The position numbers and the translations under genes were made by a program. Below the pieces are notes generated by a model. The model was not told the DNA's origin. It saw only the letters and a program-made list of their open reading frames with translations, and searched no databases. DNA of 64,000 nucleotides, from NCBI GenBank assembly GCA_965248715.1, contig CBDFKB010000008.1:496001-560000 (forward strand). The letters run 5' to 3'. Every line of letters starts with the position of its first letter. Position 1 is the first letter of the stretch. This DNA comes from CBDFKB01 sp965248715. GTDB lineage: Bacteria > Pseudomonadota > Alphaproteobacteria > Rhizobiales > Rhizobiaceae. Shown in pieces: positions 37,728 to 46,611 of the stretch.

Positions 37728-38771
37728 CTATGTCTTGCGTTTTTTGCGCGACTTCTTGCGCCGGCACGGATAGTGCCAATCGCGCTTGGAACCAATGTCG
37801 AGATGGATCGACTCGGTGCGGCAATAAGTGCCGACGCCACCGCGCCCCGGCATCAGGCGCAAATATTTGGCCAGATCCCATTTGCTGATGCCGGAAAGCT
37901 GGAAGTCGGCCGCCTTGCAATAGGTGTGCAACGAGTTCTTGGCGCCACCAGCGCGTCGGTTGTGCTTGGGACTGCGATAACCGGAACTGATGATTGGCTT
38001 GGCGTCAAAATGGCTGCCGGCCTGGCGGATCAGCGCCAGCAGGCGTGGATCGAGGCAAGCGGCCTCAACGTCGGCATGTTGCAGGTCAATGCCCCTTGGC
38101 GCCAACCGTGCCACCCCGCCAACGGAAGCAACGCGCATCGGCTCCACATCGAATTTTGCCGCCGGTTCGGCCTTGGCGGCAACAAGATCGCTTTCGGCTT
38201 CAGTTTGACTTGCCGGCTGTGCCGCTGCAATTTCTGGCGGTTGCTCGGTTGCCGGTTGCACCGCACGCGGTGGCCGGGCCGAAAAACGGTTGATCAAAGC
38301 GCTCAAGAAGCCCGGCGTTTCTGTGGTCCAACCATTGTCCGCGCCGCTGGCAGCACTGGTTTTAACCGGCTCCGTCGGCGCACCCAATAGGTCGGCTTGA
38401 TCTATCGTCGTGGCGGTTTTAGCGGTGGCGGTGGGTTGGGCTGCACCATCGGCGATGGGGTTGGCAATTTCGCCGTCAGCGGGCGCATCGGCCACCGCTT
38501 GGACACTAGCAGAAGTTTCACCAGGCCTCGGCACCGGGCTCGGTGCCAATGCTAGCGCAATCGTGCCATCCGGGTCTTGCCCATTTTCATGATAGGCTAG
38601 CGCTTCGGCGGAAATCATATCATCGGGCCGCTGCCCGTCCGTGACGTCCTGTGCGGTCAATTCCAGGCCGTTCAGCGATGAGCCGACACATCCATACAGC
38701 AACAATCCCGCCGCCAACACGGCGAAATTTTGTGGCCCGCGCCGCAATGATTGCCAAGCGAGCCCGATCAT
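37728..38771 (-). CDS. Lipoprotein with C-terminal M15A/DUF882 peptidase domain
   Basis: The 347-residue reading from MIGLAWQSLRRGPQN (38771) has a lipoprotein signal ending in the lipobox LLYGC (Cys28). A low-complexity, Ala/Thr/Glu-rich linker follows (about 40-215), then a peptidase domain: 'KPIISSGYRSPKHNRRAGGAKNSLHTYCKAADFQL' and 'ESIHLDIGSKRDWHYPC', giving His, Asp and His zinc ligands. It is a probable murein endopeptidase of the outer membrane. The extreme C-terminus is Lys/Arg-rich (RRKKSRKKRKT). A longer frame from a TTG at 38891 is possible but would bury the signal peptide. Confidence 0.85.
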   Translation of the reverse strand: MIGLAWQSLRRGPQNFAVLAAGLLLYGCVGSSLNGLELTAQDVTDGQRPDDMISAEALAYHENGQDPDGTIALALAPSPVPRPGETSASVQAVADAPADGEIANPIADGAAQPTATAKTATTIDQADLLGAPTEPVKTSAASGADNGWTTETPGFLSALINRFSARPPRAVQPATEQPPEIAAAQPASQTEAESDLVAAKAEPAAKFDVEPMRVASVGGVARLAPRGIDLQHADVEAACLDPRLLALIRQAGSHFDAKPIISSGYRSPKHNRRAGGAKNSLHTYCKAADFQLSGISKWDLAKYLRLMPGRGGVGTYCRTESIHLDIGSKRDWHYPCRRKKSRKKRKT

Positions 38772-39002
38772 AGGAGTTAAACTCGTCAAACTCGCCTCAT
38801 TGTGCGCTGCTACGCTACTATCAACAATCTGCGGTCGCTGTTTCGCTGGTCGCGGTTTAGTAAAAATCGGCCAGGCAATCAAGGGTGGCAATCAAGAGTG
38901 ACCACCAAAGTGGGCCCCGCACCGATCACAATATTCGAGGGGACAAATGCGACCACTTCCAGGCGCAAATGTGGCAAATGCCGACTTTCCCGCAAATTGC
39001 AA

Positions 39003-39458
39003 TTACCACTGGCCAGTGTTTTCCATGCTGGCCCACGGCTCGACCGGATCCAAAGCTGCGCCTTTTTGCAGCAGCTCGATCGAAATATTGTCCGGTGAAA
39101 GGATAAATGCCATGCGCCCGTCACGCGGTGGACGGTTGATGGTTATTCCATTGTCGCGGAGCGATTGGCAGGTCTGGTGGATATTGTCGACGGCAAATGC
39201 CAGGTGGCCGAAATTGCGCCCACTACCATAGGGTTCTGGATCCCAATTGTGAGTGAGTTCGAGTACCGGTGCCTGGTCGCTCGAATCGGGTTTTCCATCC
39301 ACCGTTGTCATATCGTCGCTGGCCGCCAGAAACACCAAGGTGAACCGGCCCTGTTCATTGTCCCAACGTCGAACCTGTTTCATGCCCAGCTTATCGCAGT
39401 AGAAATCCAGCGACCGGTCAAGATCGCTTACGCGCACCATGGTGTGGAGATATTTCAT
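39003..39458 (-). CDS. gloA: Glyoxalase I-type (VOC superfamily) metalloprotein
   Basis: A 151-residue single-domain lactoylglutathione lyase-like protein. Predicted metal ligands are His in 'MKYLHTMVRVSDLDRSLDFY', Glu in 'PVLELTHNWD', His in 'RNFGHLAFAVDN' and Glu in 'DNISIELLQ', the full GloA set. The start at 39458 follows GGAGG with five bases spacing. Function: isomerises the methylglyoxal-glutathione hemithioacetal. The roughly 230 bp to the M15-type gene and 270 bp to the cold-shock gene hold only upstream regions. Confidence 0.9.
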   Translation of the reverse strand: MKYLHTMVRVSDLDRSLDFYCDKLGMKQVRRWDNEQGRFTLVFLAASDDMTTVDGKPDSSDQAPVLELTHNWDPEPYGSGRNFGHLAFAVDNIHQTCQSLRDNGITINRPPRDGRMAFILSPDNISIELLQKGAALDPVEPWASMENTGQW

Positions 39459-39728
39459 GTTTGCCTCCAGGGGAGTTAGCGGCGTCCGATTGAACACAAA
39501 TGGTTGCGATCAGGATTTGATATCAGTGCTACGGGCCCCTGACTACCGTCGACAATCTGTTTGTGTGAGCACTGTCCACAGGTGGCCAAGCAATTGTTGC
39601 GTGCATATCGCAAATAATGCTTGCCGTCGCCGACACTGAAAATGTTATCTTACAAAAAGAATCAGATTGGGACGGCTGTTTGTACTGAGCAAAATCGACT
39701 GTCCTTGCGGCGAATAGAGGTGGTGCAG

Positions 39729-40322
39729 ATGGGAGCCAAGCTCTCACAGGGAGAAGATGCTACTGAGATCCGCGAAGAAGAGCGGACGGAGGCGGAAGCA
39801 CCTGTAGGCGTCATTGAGATCGCCGGTACCATTAAATGGTTCGACATTTCAAAAGGCTATGGCTTTATCGTTCCCGACAACGAGATGCCGGACGTATTGC
39901 TGCACATTACCTGCTTGCGTCAGGGCGGCTTTGAAACCGCGCTTGAAGGTGCCCGGGTGGTGTGCGAGATCGTGTGGCGGTCGCGCGGCTTTCAGGCGTT
40001 CCGTGTTTTGTCGATGGACGAAAGCACAGCAGTACATCCGTCGCAATTGCCACCTTCGCGCACCCATGTTGAGGTCACTCCGACTAGCGAACTGGAGCGG
40101 GTTCAGGTCAAGTGGTTCAACCGGGTTCGCGGCTTTGGTTTCGTCACCCGCGGTGAAGGCACCGAAGATATTTTCGTGCACATGGAGACGTTGCGCCGTT
40201 ACGGCATGGCCGAATTACGACCGGGCCAATTTGTCATGGTGCGCTACGGTGATGGACCCAAGGGCCTGATGGCAGCGGAAATCTACCCGGAAACCGGGTC
40301 TCGGGTGTCGGCCCAGCACTAA
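39729..40322 (+). CDS. Protein with two cold-shock domains
   Basis: A 197-residue protein from MGAKLSQGEDATEIREEER (39729, preceded by GAGG). An acidic N-terminal tail of about 30 residues is followed by two OB-fold cold-shock domains: 'AGTIKWFDISKGYGFIVPD...DVLLHITCLR' and 'RVQVKWFNRVRGFGFVTRGEGTEDIFVHMETLRR'. Both keep RNP1-like KGYGFI/RGFGFV; RNP2 is VLLH and IFVH. It is an RNA or single-stranded-DNA binding protein. Two-domain CSPs next to a DUF192 gene are a known arrangement in rhizobia-like bacteria. Confidence 0.92.
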   Translation: MGAKLSQGEDATEIREEERTEAEAPVGVIEIAGTIKWFDISKGYGFIVPDNEMPDVLLHITCLRQGGFETALEGARVVCEIVWRSRGFQAFRVLSMDESTAVHPSQLPPSRTHVEVTPTSELERVQVKWFNRVRGFGFVTRGEGTEDIFVHMETLRRYGMAELRPGQFVMVRYGDGPKGLMAAEIYPETGSRVSAQH

Positions 40323-40372
40323 ATATCCACCGGTGCGTTTGAGCACGTTTCGCGTAAATCTAATCGCTCAAC

Positions 40373-40434
40373 ATGCATAAACAAAGAGATAGCGCGACGA
40401 TGCAAATATTCTAACGCTTGGTGACAAGCGCTAG
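40373..40434. repeat. CTAG-ended dispersed repeat, partial copy E
   Basis: Only the right half (CATAAACAAAGAGATAGCGCGACGA... to GTGACAAGCGCTAG) is well preserved; sequence to the left is diverged. It lies between the cold-shock gene and the DUF192 gene. Confidence 0.8.
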
Positions 40435-40512
40435 GCCCAATGTTTGCCTCGGTCTGCAGGATGCCACATTGCCTCGGTAGATTGATGCGGGTTGCCTTGG
40501 AATTGGCTGTAT

Positions 40513-41040
40513 ATGCTGCATCACACTATTTTGGTTATACGAATCCTGATTGGTGGCACGATTTTGGCGCTGACCGTGATCGAAGACGCCGGGTGCAACC
40601 AGTCGCTGGCTCAGCAGATAGCGCAGCAGATCGACCCAGACCCCACTCCTTTGGTTGTGTACACCGCCCGTGGCAAATATTCGTTTTCGATAGAAATCGC
40701 CGATGAACCGGGCGAACAGATCGTCGGGTTGATGTTCCGCGAAACTATGGCGACCGATCGCGGCATGTTGTTTGTCCACGACGTTCCGCACATCATCACC
40801 ATGTGGATGCGCAATACACCACTTTCCCTCGATATGGTATTTCTGACCGCCGACGGCCAGATCGCCCACATTGCCGAGCGCACCGAGCCATTCTCGCTAG
40901 ATACAATCTCTTCGCAAGGCCCGGCCAGCCATGTGTTGGAAATCAATGCCGGGGTGGCGGCGCTTGCCGGCATGGAGGTCGGCGATCGGGTGTTGCACCC
41001 ACTATTTGACAATGCGACGAATTCGCAATACCCGCAGTAA
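40513..41040 (+). CDS. DUF192 family exported protein
   Basis: About 175 residues from MLHHTILVIRILIGGTILAL (40513), whose hydrophobic N-terminus is a likely export signal. The DUF192 domain includes 'YSFSIEIADEPGEQIVGLMFRETMATDRGMLF', 'ITMWMRNTPLSLDMVFL' and 'VLEINAGVAALAGMEVGDRV'. The function of the family is unknown. An upstream in-frame ATG at 40492 would add seven residues. Confidence 0.87.
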   Translation: MLHHTILVIRILIGGTILALTVIEDAGCNQSLAQQIAQQIDPDPTPLVVYTARGKYSFSIEIADEPGEQIVGLMFRETMATDRGMLFVHDVPHIITMWMRNTPLSLDMVFLTADGQIAHIAERTEPFSLDTISSQGPASHVLEINAGVAALAGMEVGDRVLHPLFDNATNSQYPQ

Positions 41041-41119
41041 ATGATTGTGGCGATACATACACAAAGGCGGGTAAGTAAATATCGCCAGTAATTGAATTTC
41101 CCCAAGGAGGGTGTGACCC

Positions 41120-43183
41120 ATGTCCCTGCGATCATTGTTCTTTTTGGCTGGCCTGATGGCCGTGTCCAGTGCCGGTGCAGGTGAACGCGCGATCATCGTG
41201 CTTGATGCATCCGGTTCCATGTGGGGCCAAATCGATGGCAGCGCCAAGATCGAAATCGCCCGCGAAACCCTGTCACAGGTGCTGCAATCAGTACCGGGCA
41301 CGAGCGAACTCGGGCTATTGACCTATGGTCACCGGGTTAAGGGTAAGTGCGATGACATCGAACTGTTGGTGCCACCGGCAGCGGGGACTTCGCAAGCAAT
41401 CGCTTCGGCTGCCAATGGGTTAAAACCAAAGGGTAAGACGCCATTGTCACGGTCAGTGCGGCAGGCGGCGGAAGCGCTCAAATATACCGAGGAGCGGGCA
41501 ACTGTAATCCTGATTACCGATGGCATTGAGACCTGTAATGCCGATCCGTGCGCGCTCGGCAACGAACTGGAAAAGTTCGGCGTGGATTTTACCGCCCATG
41601 TGGTCGGATTTGGCCTGTCCAACGAAGAGGGTCGCCAGGTCGCCTGTTTGGCCGAAAACACCGGTGGGCTCTACATCCAGGCTGGAGACGCCGGCGAGTT
41701 GGTCGATGCTTTGACGCAAACTGTAGTGGTCGAAGCCCCAGTTGAACCGGCGGAAACCGCTACAGCTACGCCGTTGCCGGAGGCAACCCTCAGCGCTCCT
41801 GATACGGCACCGATCGCCGCAGTGGTCAGCGTGGGTTGGACCGGTCCTGGCGACCGTTATGATCGTATCGAGATTTTCGATCCCGATGCCCGCAATGGCG
41901 CGGGCGATGTGGTGCGCTCGCGCGGTGTACACAGTGGCGACCTCGATCAGCGCACCGTCCGCCTGGCCTTGCCGGCAACACCTGGCCAGTATCAGTTTCG
42001 CTATTATCATGGCAAACAGCGGGCGATTTTGACAACTACGGTAATAGAGGTCACGCCCGCTGATGTGGCGCTGCTCGCGCCGGCTGAAATCGCGGTCGGC
42101 CGCACCTTTAAGGTCGAGTGGATCGGCCCGGGCGGGCGCTATGATGTGGTGCAATTGTTTGATCCGGCAGCACGCGGCGGCGAGGGCAAAATGGTGCGCG
42201 ACAAACGGTTGCTGAACGACGATTTCGATGCCAAGACAGTCTCGATGCCGGCACCGGCGAAGCCAGGCGACTATGAACTGCGGTACTATAACGGCCAAGA
42301 CAAAGAAGTTCTGGCGACCCGCGCACTTGTTGTGATTGAGGCACCGGTTCGCATCGAGGGGCCGCAAAGCGTAGAAGCTGCGGCCAAGGTAACGGTCGAT
42401 TGGATCGGTCCCGGCGGTCGCTATGATTCGATCCAGCTGTGGGATCCGTTGGCTCGCGGCGGCGAAGGAAAAATGCTGCACGACAAACGATTGCGCAATG
42501 ATGATTTCGACAATCAGCGGGCGAGCCTGCCGGCGCCGGCCAAAGCTGGGCAATATGAACTACGTTATTGGAACGGCGCCAACAAAATCGTGCTGGCAAC
42601 GGCGCCACTAGCTGTTGTTGAAGCGGTGGTCACCCTCGATGCACCGGATCAAATTGGCCAAGGGCGCACCATTAAAGTGACCTGGCAAGGTCCGGGCGCG
42701 CGCTATGATGCGGTGCAATTATTCGACCCGCGTGCCGGCGGCGATGGCAAGGTGATCCACGACAAGCGTTTGTTGAATGACGACTATGACAACAATCAAG
42801 CGTCGATGCCCGCTTCTCACAAACCGGGTCAATATGAATTGCGCTACTGGAATGGCGACAACAAAAAAGTGCTGGCGCGCCGACCGATCCAGGTAGTGGC
42901 GATCGACATCGGCCTCAGCGCGCCGTCAACTGTCGAGACCGGCACAAAATTCGTGGTCGAATGGCAGGGGCCGGGCGGGCGTTATGATTCGGTGCAGATT
43001 TTTGATCCCAATGCGCGTGGCGGCGATGGCAAAGTGGTGGCCGAAAAGCGGCTGCGCAATGATGCTTTCGAGAACAACCGGGTCACGATCAAGGCGCCGG
43101 ACAAAGCGGGCAATTTCACGTTGCGCTATTGGAACGGAGACAATAAGGCTGTTTTGGCCAAGCAGCCGATCGACATTCAATAG
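41120..43183 (+). CDS. Exported von Willebrand factor A protein with five Ig-like repeats
   Basis: A 687-residue secreted protein. Signal peptide: MSLRSLFFLAGLMAVSSAGA. The VWA domain (about residues 22-200) has a complete MIDAS: DASGSMW, the Thr in 'KGKTPLSRSVR', and 'ILITDGIETC'. A Pro/Ala-rich linker is followed by five repeats of 93-94 residues with core 'W-x-GPGxRYDxxQxxDPxARGGxGK' and ending 'PGxYELRYWNGxNKxVLA'. Repeat cores are near residues 240, 334, 427, 521 and 615; the first is the most diverged. RBS AAGGAGGG precedes the ATG. It is a likely periplasmic or surface metal-dependent adhesion or scaffold protein. Confidence 0.9.
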   Translation: MSLRSLFFLAGLMAVSSAGAGERAIIVLDASGSMWGQIDGSAKIEIARETLSQVLQSVPGTSELGLLTYGHRVKGKCDDIELLVPPAAGTSQAIASAANGLKPKGKTPLSRSVRQAAEALKYTEERATVILITDGIETCNADPCALGNELEKFGVDFTAHVVGFGLSNEEGRQVACLAENTGGLYIQAGDAGELVDALTQTVVVEAPVEPAETATATPLPEATLSAPDTAPIAAVVSVGWTGPGDRYDRIEIFDPDARNGAGDVVRSRGVHSGDLDQRTVRLALPATPGQYQFRYYHGKQRAILTTTVIEVTPADVALLAPAEIAVGRTFKVEWIGPGGRYDVVQLFDPAARGGEGKMVRDKRLLNDDFDAKTVSMPAPAKPGDYELRYYNGQDKEVLATRALVVIEAPVRIEGPQSVEAAAKVTVDWIGPGGRYDSIQLWDPLARGGEGKMLHDKRLRNDDFDNQRASLPAPAKAGQYELRYWNGANKIVLATAPLAVVEAVVTLDAPDQIGQGRTIKVTWQGPGARYDAVQLFDPRAGGDGKVIHDKRLLNDDYDNNQASMPASHKPGQYELRYWNGDNKKVLARRPIQVVAIDIGLSAPSTVETGTKFVVEWQGPGGRYDSVQIFDPNARGGDGKVVAEKRLRNDAFENNRVTIKAPDKAGNFTLRYWNGDNKAVLAKQPIDIQ

Positions 43184-43267
43184 CCGGCCAACTCTACGGG
43201 TGCTATCCCCACCGATCCAACCAGCATGCGCGGCTGCGGTGTAGTCAATCCCACCATTGAGGCGCCG

Positions 43268-44074
43268 ATGCCGAACGCGTTTGACCGATCCCTTGCCATG
43301 GAACAAATCGCCGTTGACCGGTTTCGCGGCGAAACCGACCGAAATTATTGGAACATGATCGGCCCCTTTGGCGGTTGGATCGCGGCGGCGCTGCTTAAGG
43401 CTGCGGCGGAACCAAACCATGGCGTTTTTGAGCCGTTGAGCGCGACCGTGGATTATATGCGCGGCTTGCCGCAAGGTGGGGTCGAAATTACCCGCGAATG
43501 CGTGCGCGAAGGGCGTAATACCCGGTTTTACGATGTACGCATGGCCCAGTCAGATGGGCCGATTTGTGCCAAGGCCAGCATTATTTTGTCGACCCGGCGG
43601 CCGACCTTGAAATTTGCCGATGCGGTGATGCCAGATTGTCCAGGGTTTGAAGATATTGAACCGATGGACGTGCGCAATATGCGGGTCGAATGGGCAAACC
43701 GATATGAAATTCGCACGGTTTCTGGCGCATTTGGCGAAGAAAATGACAATGCGACTTCCGCCATGTGGATCCGCGATGCTGAGCACCGCCGGCTCGACCA
43801 TTTGTCAATGATCGCGCTCTGCGATGCGCCGTTTCCTCGATTGTTTTATGTCACTGGCGGCTTCTCACCGATCTCGACCATCACCATGACCACCTATTTT
43901 CACGCCGGCGCTGACGAATTGGCGGCGATTGGCAGCGCGCCGGTGTTTGTCGAGGCGCGTAGTGAACGCGGCAATGGTGGGTTTTTTGATCAGCATTCGC
44001 GGGTGTTTGCCAGGTCCGGTGCATGTTTGGCGACGTCCCATCAAATGGTTTGGTACGAACGTCCTGAGAAATAA
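43268..44074 (+). CDS. Double-hotdog acyl-CoA thioesterase-like protein
   Basis: A 268-residue protein of the TesB-like/4HBT_3 type. The N-terminal hotdog has 'WNMIGPFGGWIAAALLKAAAEPNHGVFEPLSATVDYMRGLPQGGVEITRECVREGRNTRFYDVRMAQ' and the C-terminal hotdog has 'PISTITMTTYFHAGADELAAIGSAPVFVEARSERGNGGFFDQHSRVFARSGACLATSHQMVWY'. The start is chosen at 43268 because GAGG is five bases upstream; a longer in-frame reading begins at 43226. It hydrolyses acyl-CoA thioesters; the chain length is unknown. Confidence 0.84.
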   Translation: MPNAFDRSLAMEQIAVDRFRGETDRNYWNMIGPFGGWIAAALLKAAAEPNHGVFEPLSATVDYMRGLPQGGVEITRECVREGRNTRFYDVRMAQSDGPICAKASIILSTRRPTLKFADAVMPDCPGFEDIEPMDVRNMRVEWANRYEIRTVSGAFGEENDNATSAMWIRDAEHRRLDHLSMIALCDAPFPRLFYVTGGFSPISTITMTTYFHAGADELAAIGSAPVFVEARSERGNGGFFDQHSRVFARSGACLATSHQMVWYERPEK

Positions 44075-44132
44075 CCGCGCGGGATGTTTGAATTGGCTCC
44101 ACGGCTTTGCTGCGACGTGACGGTCTTAACTT

Positions 44133-45668
44133 TTACCCGGCATTGGCCTGGTGTTCGGCAAACCAATCCTCGACCGCCGCCTGTTCCTTGGCATTCATTT
44201 TAATTCCCATCCGGGTGCGGCGGAACAAAACATCTTCGCCAGTCTTGGCCCATTCGAAATCGGCGAGGTATCGCAATTCCGCCTCGTAAATGCCGTGGCC
44301 GAAATGTCGACCAAGATCGGCCAGCGCGTTCACCCCAGCTAGCAATTTCGATGCTTCAGTGCCGTATGCCCTGACCAGGCGTTCCAACAAGGAACGATCA
44401 ATCGTTGGAAATTCTTTGGCGATTTCTGCGACCAGGCGGTCATAACCGGTGGGTGGAAAGTCGCCGCCTGGCAGGGGTGCACCGCCGGTCCAGCTTTTGC
44501 CCCGCCGGCCGAGGGTCTCCTCGATCTCGGCCATCATCGCTTCTGCGAGCCGGCGATAGGTGGTAATCTTGCCGCCGAAGATATTGATCAACATGCCGTC
44601 GCCGAGTTGTTTGTCGCGGCGGATTACATAATCGCGGGTCGCCTCCTGGGCTTTTGAAACCCCGTCATCATAAAGCGGCCGCACCCCTGAATAGGTCCAC
44701 ACAATGTCGGATTTTTCGACCGGCTCGATGAAGTAGGCACTGGCGGTGCGGCATAGATAGTCGATTTCCGCACCAGTGATCTTGGGCGGGGTCATGGCAT
44801 CGCCATGCTCCTCATCGGTAGTGCCAATCAGGGTGAAATCGCGCTCATAGGGAATGGCGAAAATGACCCGCCCGTCGGTGTTTTGGAAAATGTAGGCGCG
44901 CTGGTGGCTGAATTTCTTGGCAATCACAATATGGCTGCCGCGCACGTGGCGCACATTGTCGGGGTTGTTGCGGCCAAACACAGTTTTCAGCACTTCATCG
45001 ACCCACGGGCCGCTGGCATTGACGATCAGCGAAGCGGTGACAGCGGAAAGTTTTCCGGTCCGGGCATCTTTCAAGGTGGCCTGCCATTTTCCATCTTGGC
45101 GGTGCGCCTTGGTCACTTTTGTGCGTGGGCGAATGTCGGCGCCGCGCTTTTCGGCATCGCGCAGGTTCAACACTACTAGCCTGCTATCTTCGACCCAGCA
45201 GTCTGAATATTCAAAGGCTTTGCGGAACTCGCGCTTTAATACCTTGCCGGCCTCGTCGGTGGTCAGATCAAGGGTCTTGGTGCCCGGCAGTAATTTACGA
45301 CCGCCAAGATGGTCGTACATCAACAGGCCGAGCCTGATCAACCAAGAAGGACGCATACCGCGATGCAACGGCAACACGAAACGCATCGGCCAAATAATGT
45401 GCGGTGCCAACCGCCATAACACCTCGCGCTCCATTAACGCTTCACGCACAAGGCGAAATTCATTGTGCTCAAGATAGCGCAATCCACCATGCACGAGCTT
45501 AGTGGAAGCCGAAGACGTGCCGCTGCCTACATCGCCGGCCTCGCATAGGCAGACCGAAAACCCACGCCCGGCGGCATCTCGGGCAATTCCGGCACCATTG
45601 ATACCGCCACCGATGATCAGTAGGTCGAAATGCGGCGTGGCGCCGGTGCTTTGCTGTGGGTCAGCCAT
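44133..45668 (-). CDS. glpD: Glycerol-3-phosphate dehydrogenase, FAD-dependent
   Basis: A 511-residue flavoprotein from MADPQQSTGATPHFDLLIIGGG. The FAD motif is 'LLIIGGGINGAGIARDAAGRGFSVCLCEAGDVGSGTSSASTKLVHGGLRYLEHNEFRLVREAL', the GlpD signature. It oxidises glycerol-3-phosphate to DHAP at the membrane and feeds quinones. Its ATG shares one base with the glpR stop (TGATG), so the two are translationally coupled. Placement beside the glycerol transporter supports the assignment. Confidence 0.96.
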   Translation of the reverse strand: MADPQQSTGATPHFDLLIIGGGINGAGIARDAAGRGFSVCLCEAGDVGSGTSSASTKLVHGGLRYLEHNEFRLVREALMEREVLWRLAPHIIWPMRFVLPLHRGMRPSWLIRLGLLMYDHLGGRKLLPGTKTLDLTTDEAGKVLKREFRKAFEYSDCWVEDSRLVVLNLRDAEKRGADIRPRTKVTKAHRQDGKWQATLKDARTGKLSAVTASLIVNASGPWVDEVLKTVFGRNNPDNVRHVRGSHIVIAKKFSHQRAYIFQNTDGRVIFAIPYERDFTLIGTTDEEHGDAMTPPKITGAEIDYLCRTASAYFIEPVEKSDIVWTYSGVRPLYDDGVSKAQEATRDYVIRRDKQLGDGMLINIFGGKITTYRRLAEAMMAEIEETLGRRGKSWTGGAPLPGGDFPPTGYDRLVAEIAKEFPTIDRSLLERLVRAYGTEASKLLAGVNALADLGRHFGHGIYEAELRYLADFEWAKTGEDVLFRRTRMGIKMNAKEQAAVEDWFAEHQANAG

Positions 45669-46480
45669 CAGGCAAACGCTTCCACGCCAAATGCATCGGC
45701 GATGATCAGTTCGACCCCGGTGCTTTCGCAAATATCAATAATTTCTTGGGGTGGGGCGGCATCGGTGACAAATGTGTCGATCTCCGACAGATGACCGATC
45801 TGTACCGGCGCGTGCCGCTCGAATTTGGTAACATCGGCGACCAGGATCGATTGCCGGGCCTGGCCGAGAATGGCCTTGGCGACCCTGACTTCGCGATAAT
45901 CGAAATCAAGCAGCGCACCATCCATGTCGATCGACGAGGTGCCGATTACCGCGTAGTCGACCTTGAACTGGCCGATCAGGTCGATCGCGGCGGCGCCGAC
46001 GATGCCGCCATCGCTTTTGCGCACCATGCCACCAGAGATCACCAGTTCGATGCCAGGCGCGTCGGAAAGGATCATGGCGACATTGAGATTGTTGGTAATC
46101 ACCATCAATTCCTTGTGGCGGTTCAGTGCCTGGGCGACATTTTCCGTGGTGGTGCCGATGTTGAGGATCAACGAAGCATTGTCCGGGATCAGCGTTGCCA
46201 CCTTGGCGGCGATCCGCGCCTTGCCATCGGCGGCAATTTCGCGCCTGGCCTGGTAGGCAAGATTGACGGTGTTGGAAGGAAACACGGCGCCGCCATGTAC
46301 CCGATGCAATTTATCCTGATCGCACAGATCGTTGAGGTCCTTGCGAATGGTTTGCGGAGTGACTGCAAAGCGGGTGGATAGCGAATCTACTTCGACGCGC
46401 CCTTCGCGGCGCGCAATGTCCAAAATATCGGTCTGTCGGGGTGGCAATGGCTGCATTTCATGATTCCGCGTAGTGGCCAT
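45668..46480 (-). CDS. glpR: DeoR-family transcriptional repressor GlpR
   Basis: A 270-residue regulator. The N-terminal DeoR helix-turn-helix is 'RQTDILDIARREGRVEVDSLSTRFAVTPQTIRKDLNDLCDQDKLHRVHGGA'. The C-terminal DeoRC effector domain has 'LILNIGTTTENVAQAL' and 'GGIVGAAAIDLIGQFKVDYAVIGTSSIDMDGALLDFDYREV'. GlpR-type repressors are relieved by glycerol-3-phosphate. It is divergent from glpV with 131 bp between starts, so both promoters share an operator region. An internal start at 46456 (MQPLPP) is possible. Confidence 0.93.
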   Translation of the reverse strand: MATTRNHEMQPLPPRQTDILDIARREGRVEVDSLSTRFAVTPQTIRKDLNDLCDQDKLHRVHGGAVFPSNTVNLAYQARREIAADGKARIAAKVATLIPDNASLILNIGTTTENVAQALNRHKELMVITNNLNVAMILSDAPGIELVISGGMVRKSDGGIVGAAAIDLIGQFKVDYAVIGTSSIDMDGALLDFDYREVRVAKAILGQARQSILVADVTKFERHAPVQIGHLSEIDTFVTDAAPPQEIIDICESTGVELIIADAFGVEAFA

Positions 46481-46497
46481 ATATAATTGCGTTTTTT

Positions 46498-46567
46498 TTC
46501 GCGTGAATCAATATTATTGCTATTGACTTTCCTTTTTTTTCACTTGCATGTTGATAATATTCGTGTG
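46498..46567. promoter_or_regulatory. Putative GlpR operator boxes between glpR and glpV
   Basis: Three related octamers lie on the plus strand: TTCGCGTG at 46498, TTCACTTG at 46539 and TTCGTGTG at 46560. Spacings of 41 and 21 bp are close to four and two helical turns. The first two follow runs of T. A repressor site here is expected from the divergent glpR, but binding is inferred. Confidence 0.45.
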
Positions 46568-46611
46568 TGGGTTCCATGCACGGTATTAATATGTACTTTG
46601 GAGGAGATGAG

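Noticed and set aside
37716..38390. Plus-strand frame of 224 codons opposite the M15-type lipoprotein gene
   Set aside because: It is antisense to a gene with a lipobox and zinc-ligand motifs and has no motif of its own.
41453..42553. Minus-strand frame of 366 codons inside the VWA gene
   Set aside because: It is antisense to the Ig-like repeats and mirrors their periodicity. No ribosome binding site or family motif was seen.
45656..46381. Plus-strand frame of 241 codons opposite glpR
   Set aside because: It is a shadow of the DeoR-family regulator; the minus strand carries clear domain motifs.
46523..46558. TTGACT...GATAAT as a glpV promoter
   Set aside because: The spacing between the two boxes is 24 bp, too long for a sigma-70 promoter, so I did not call it.
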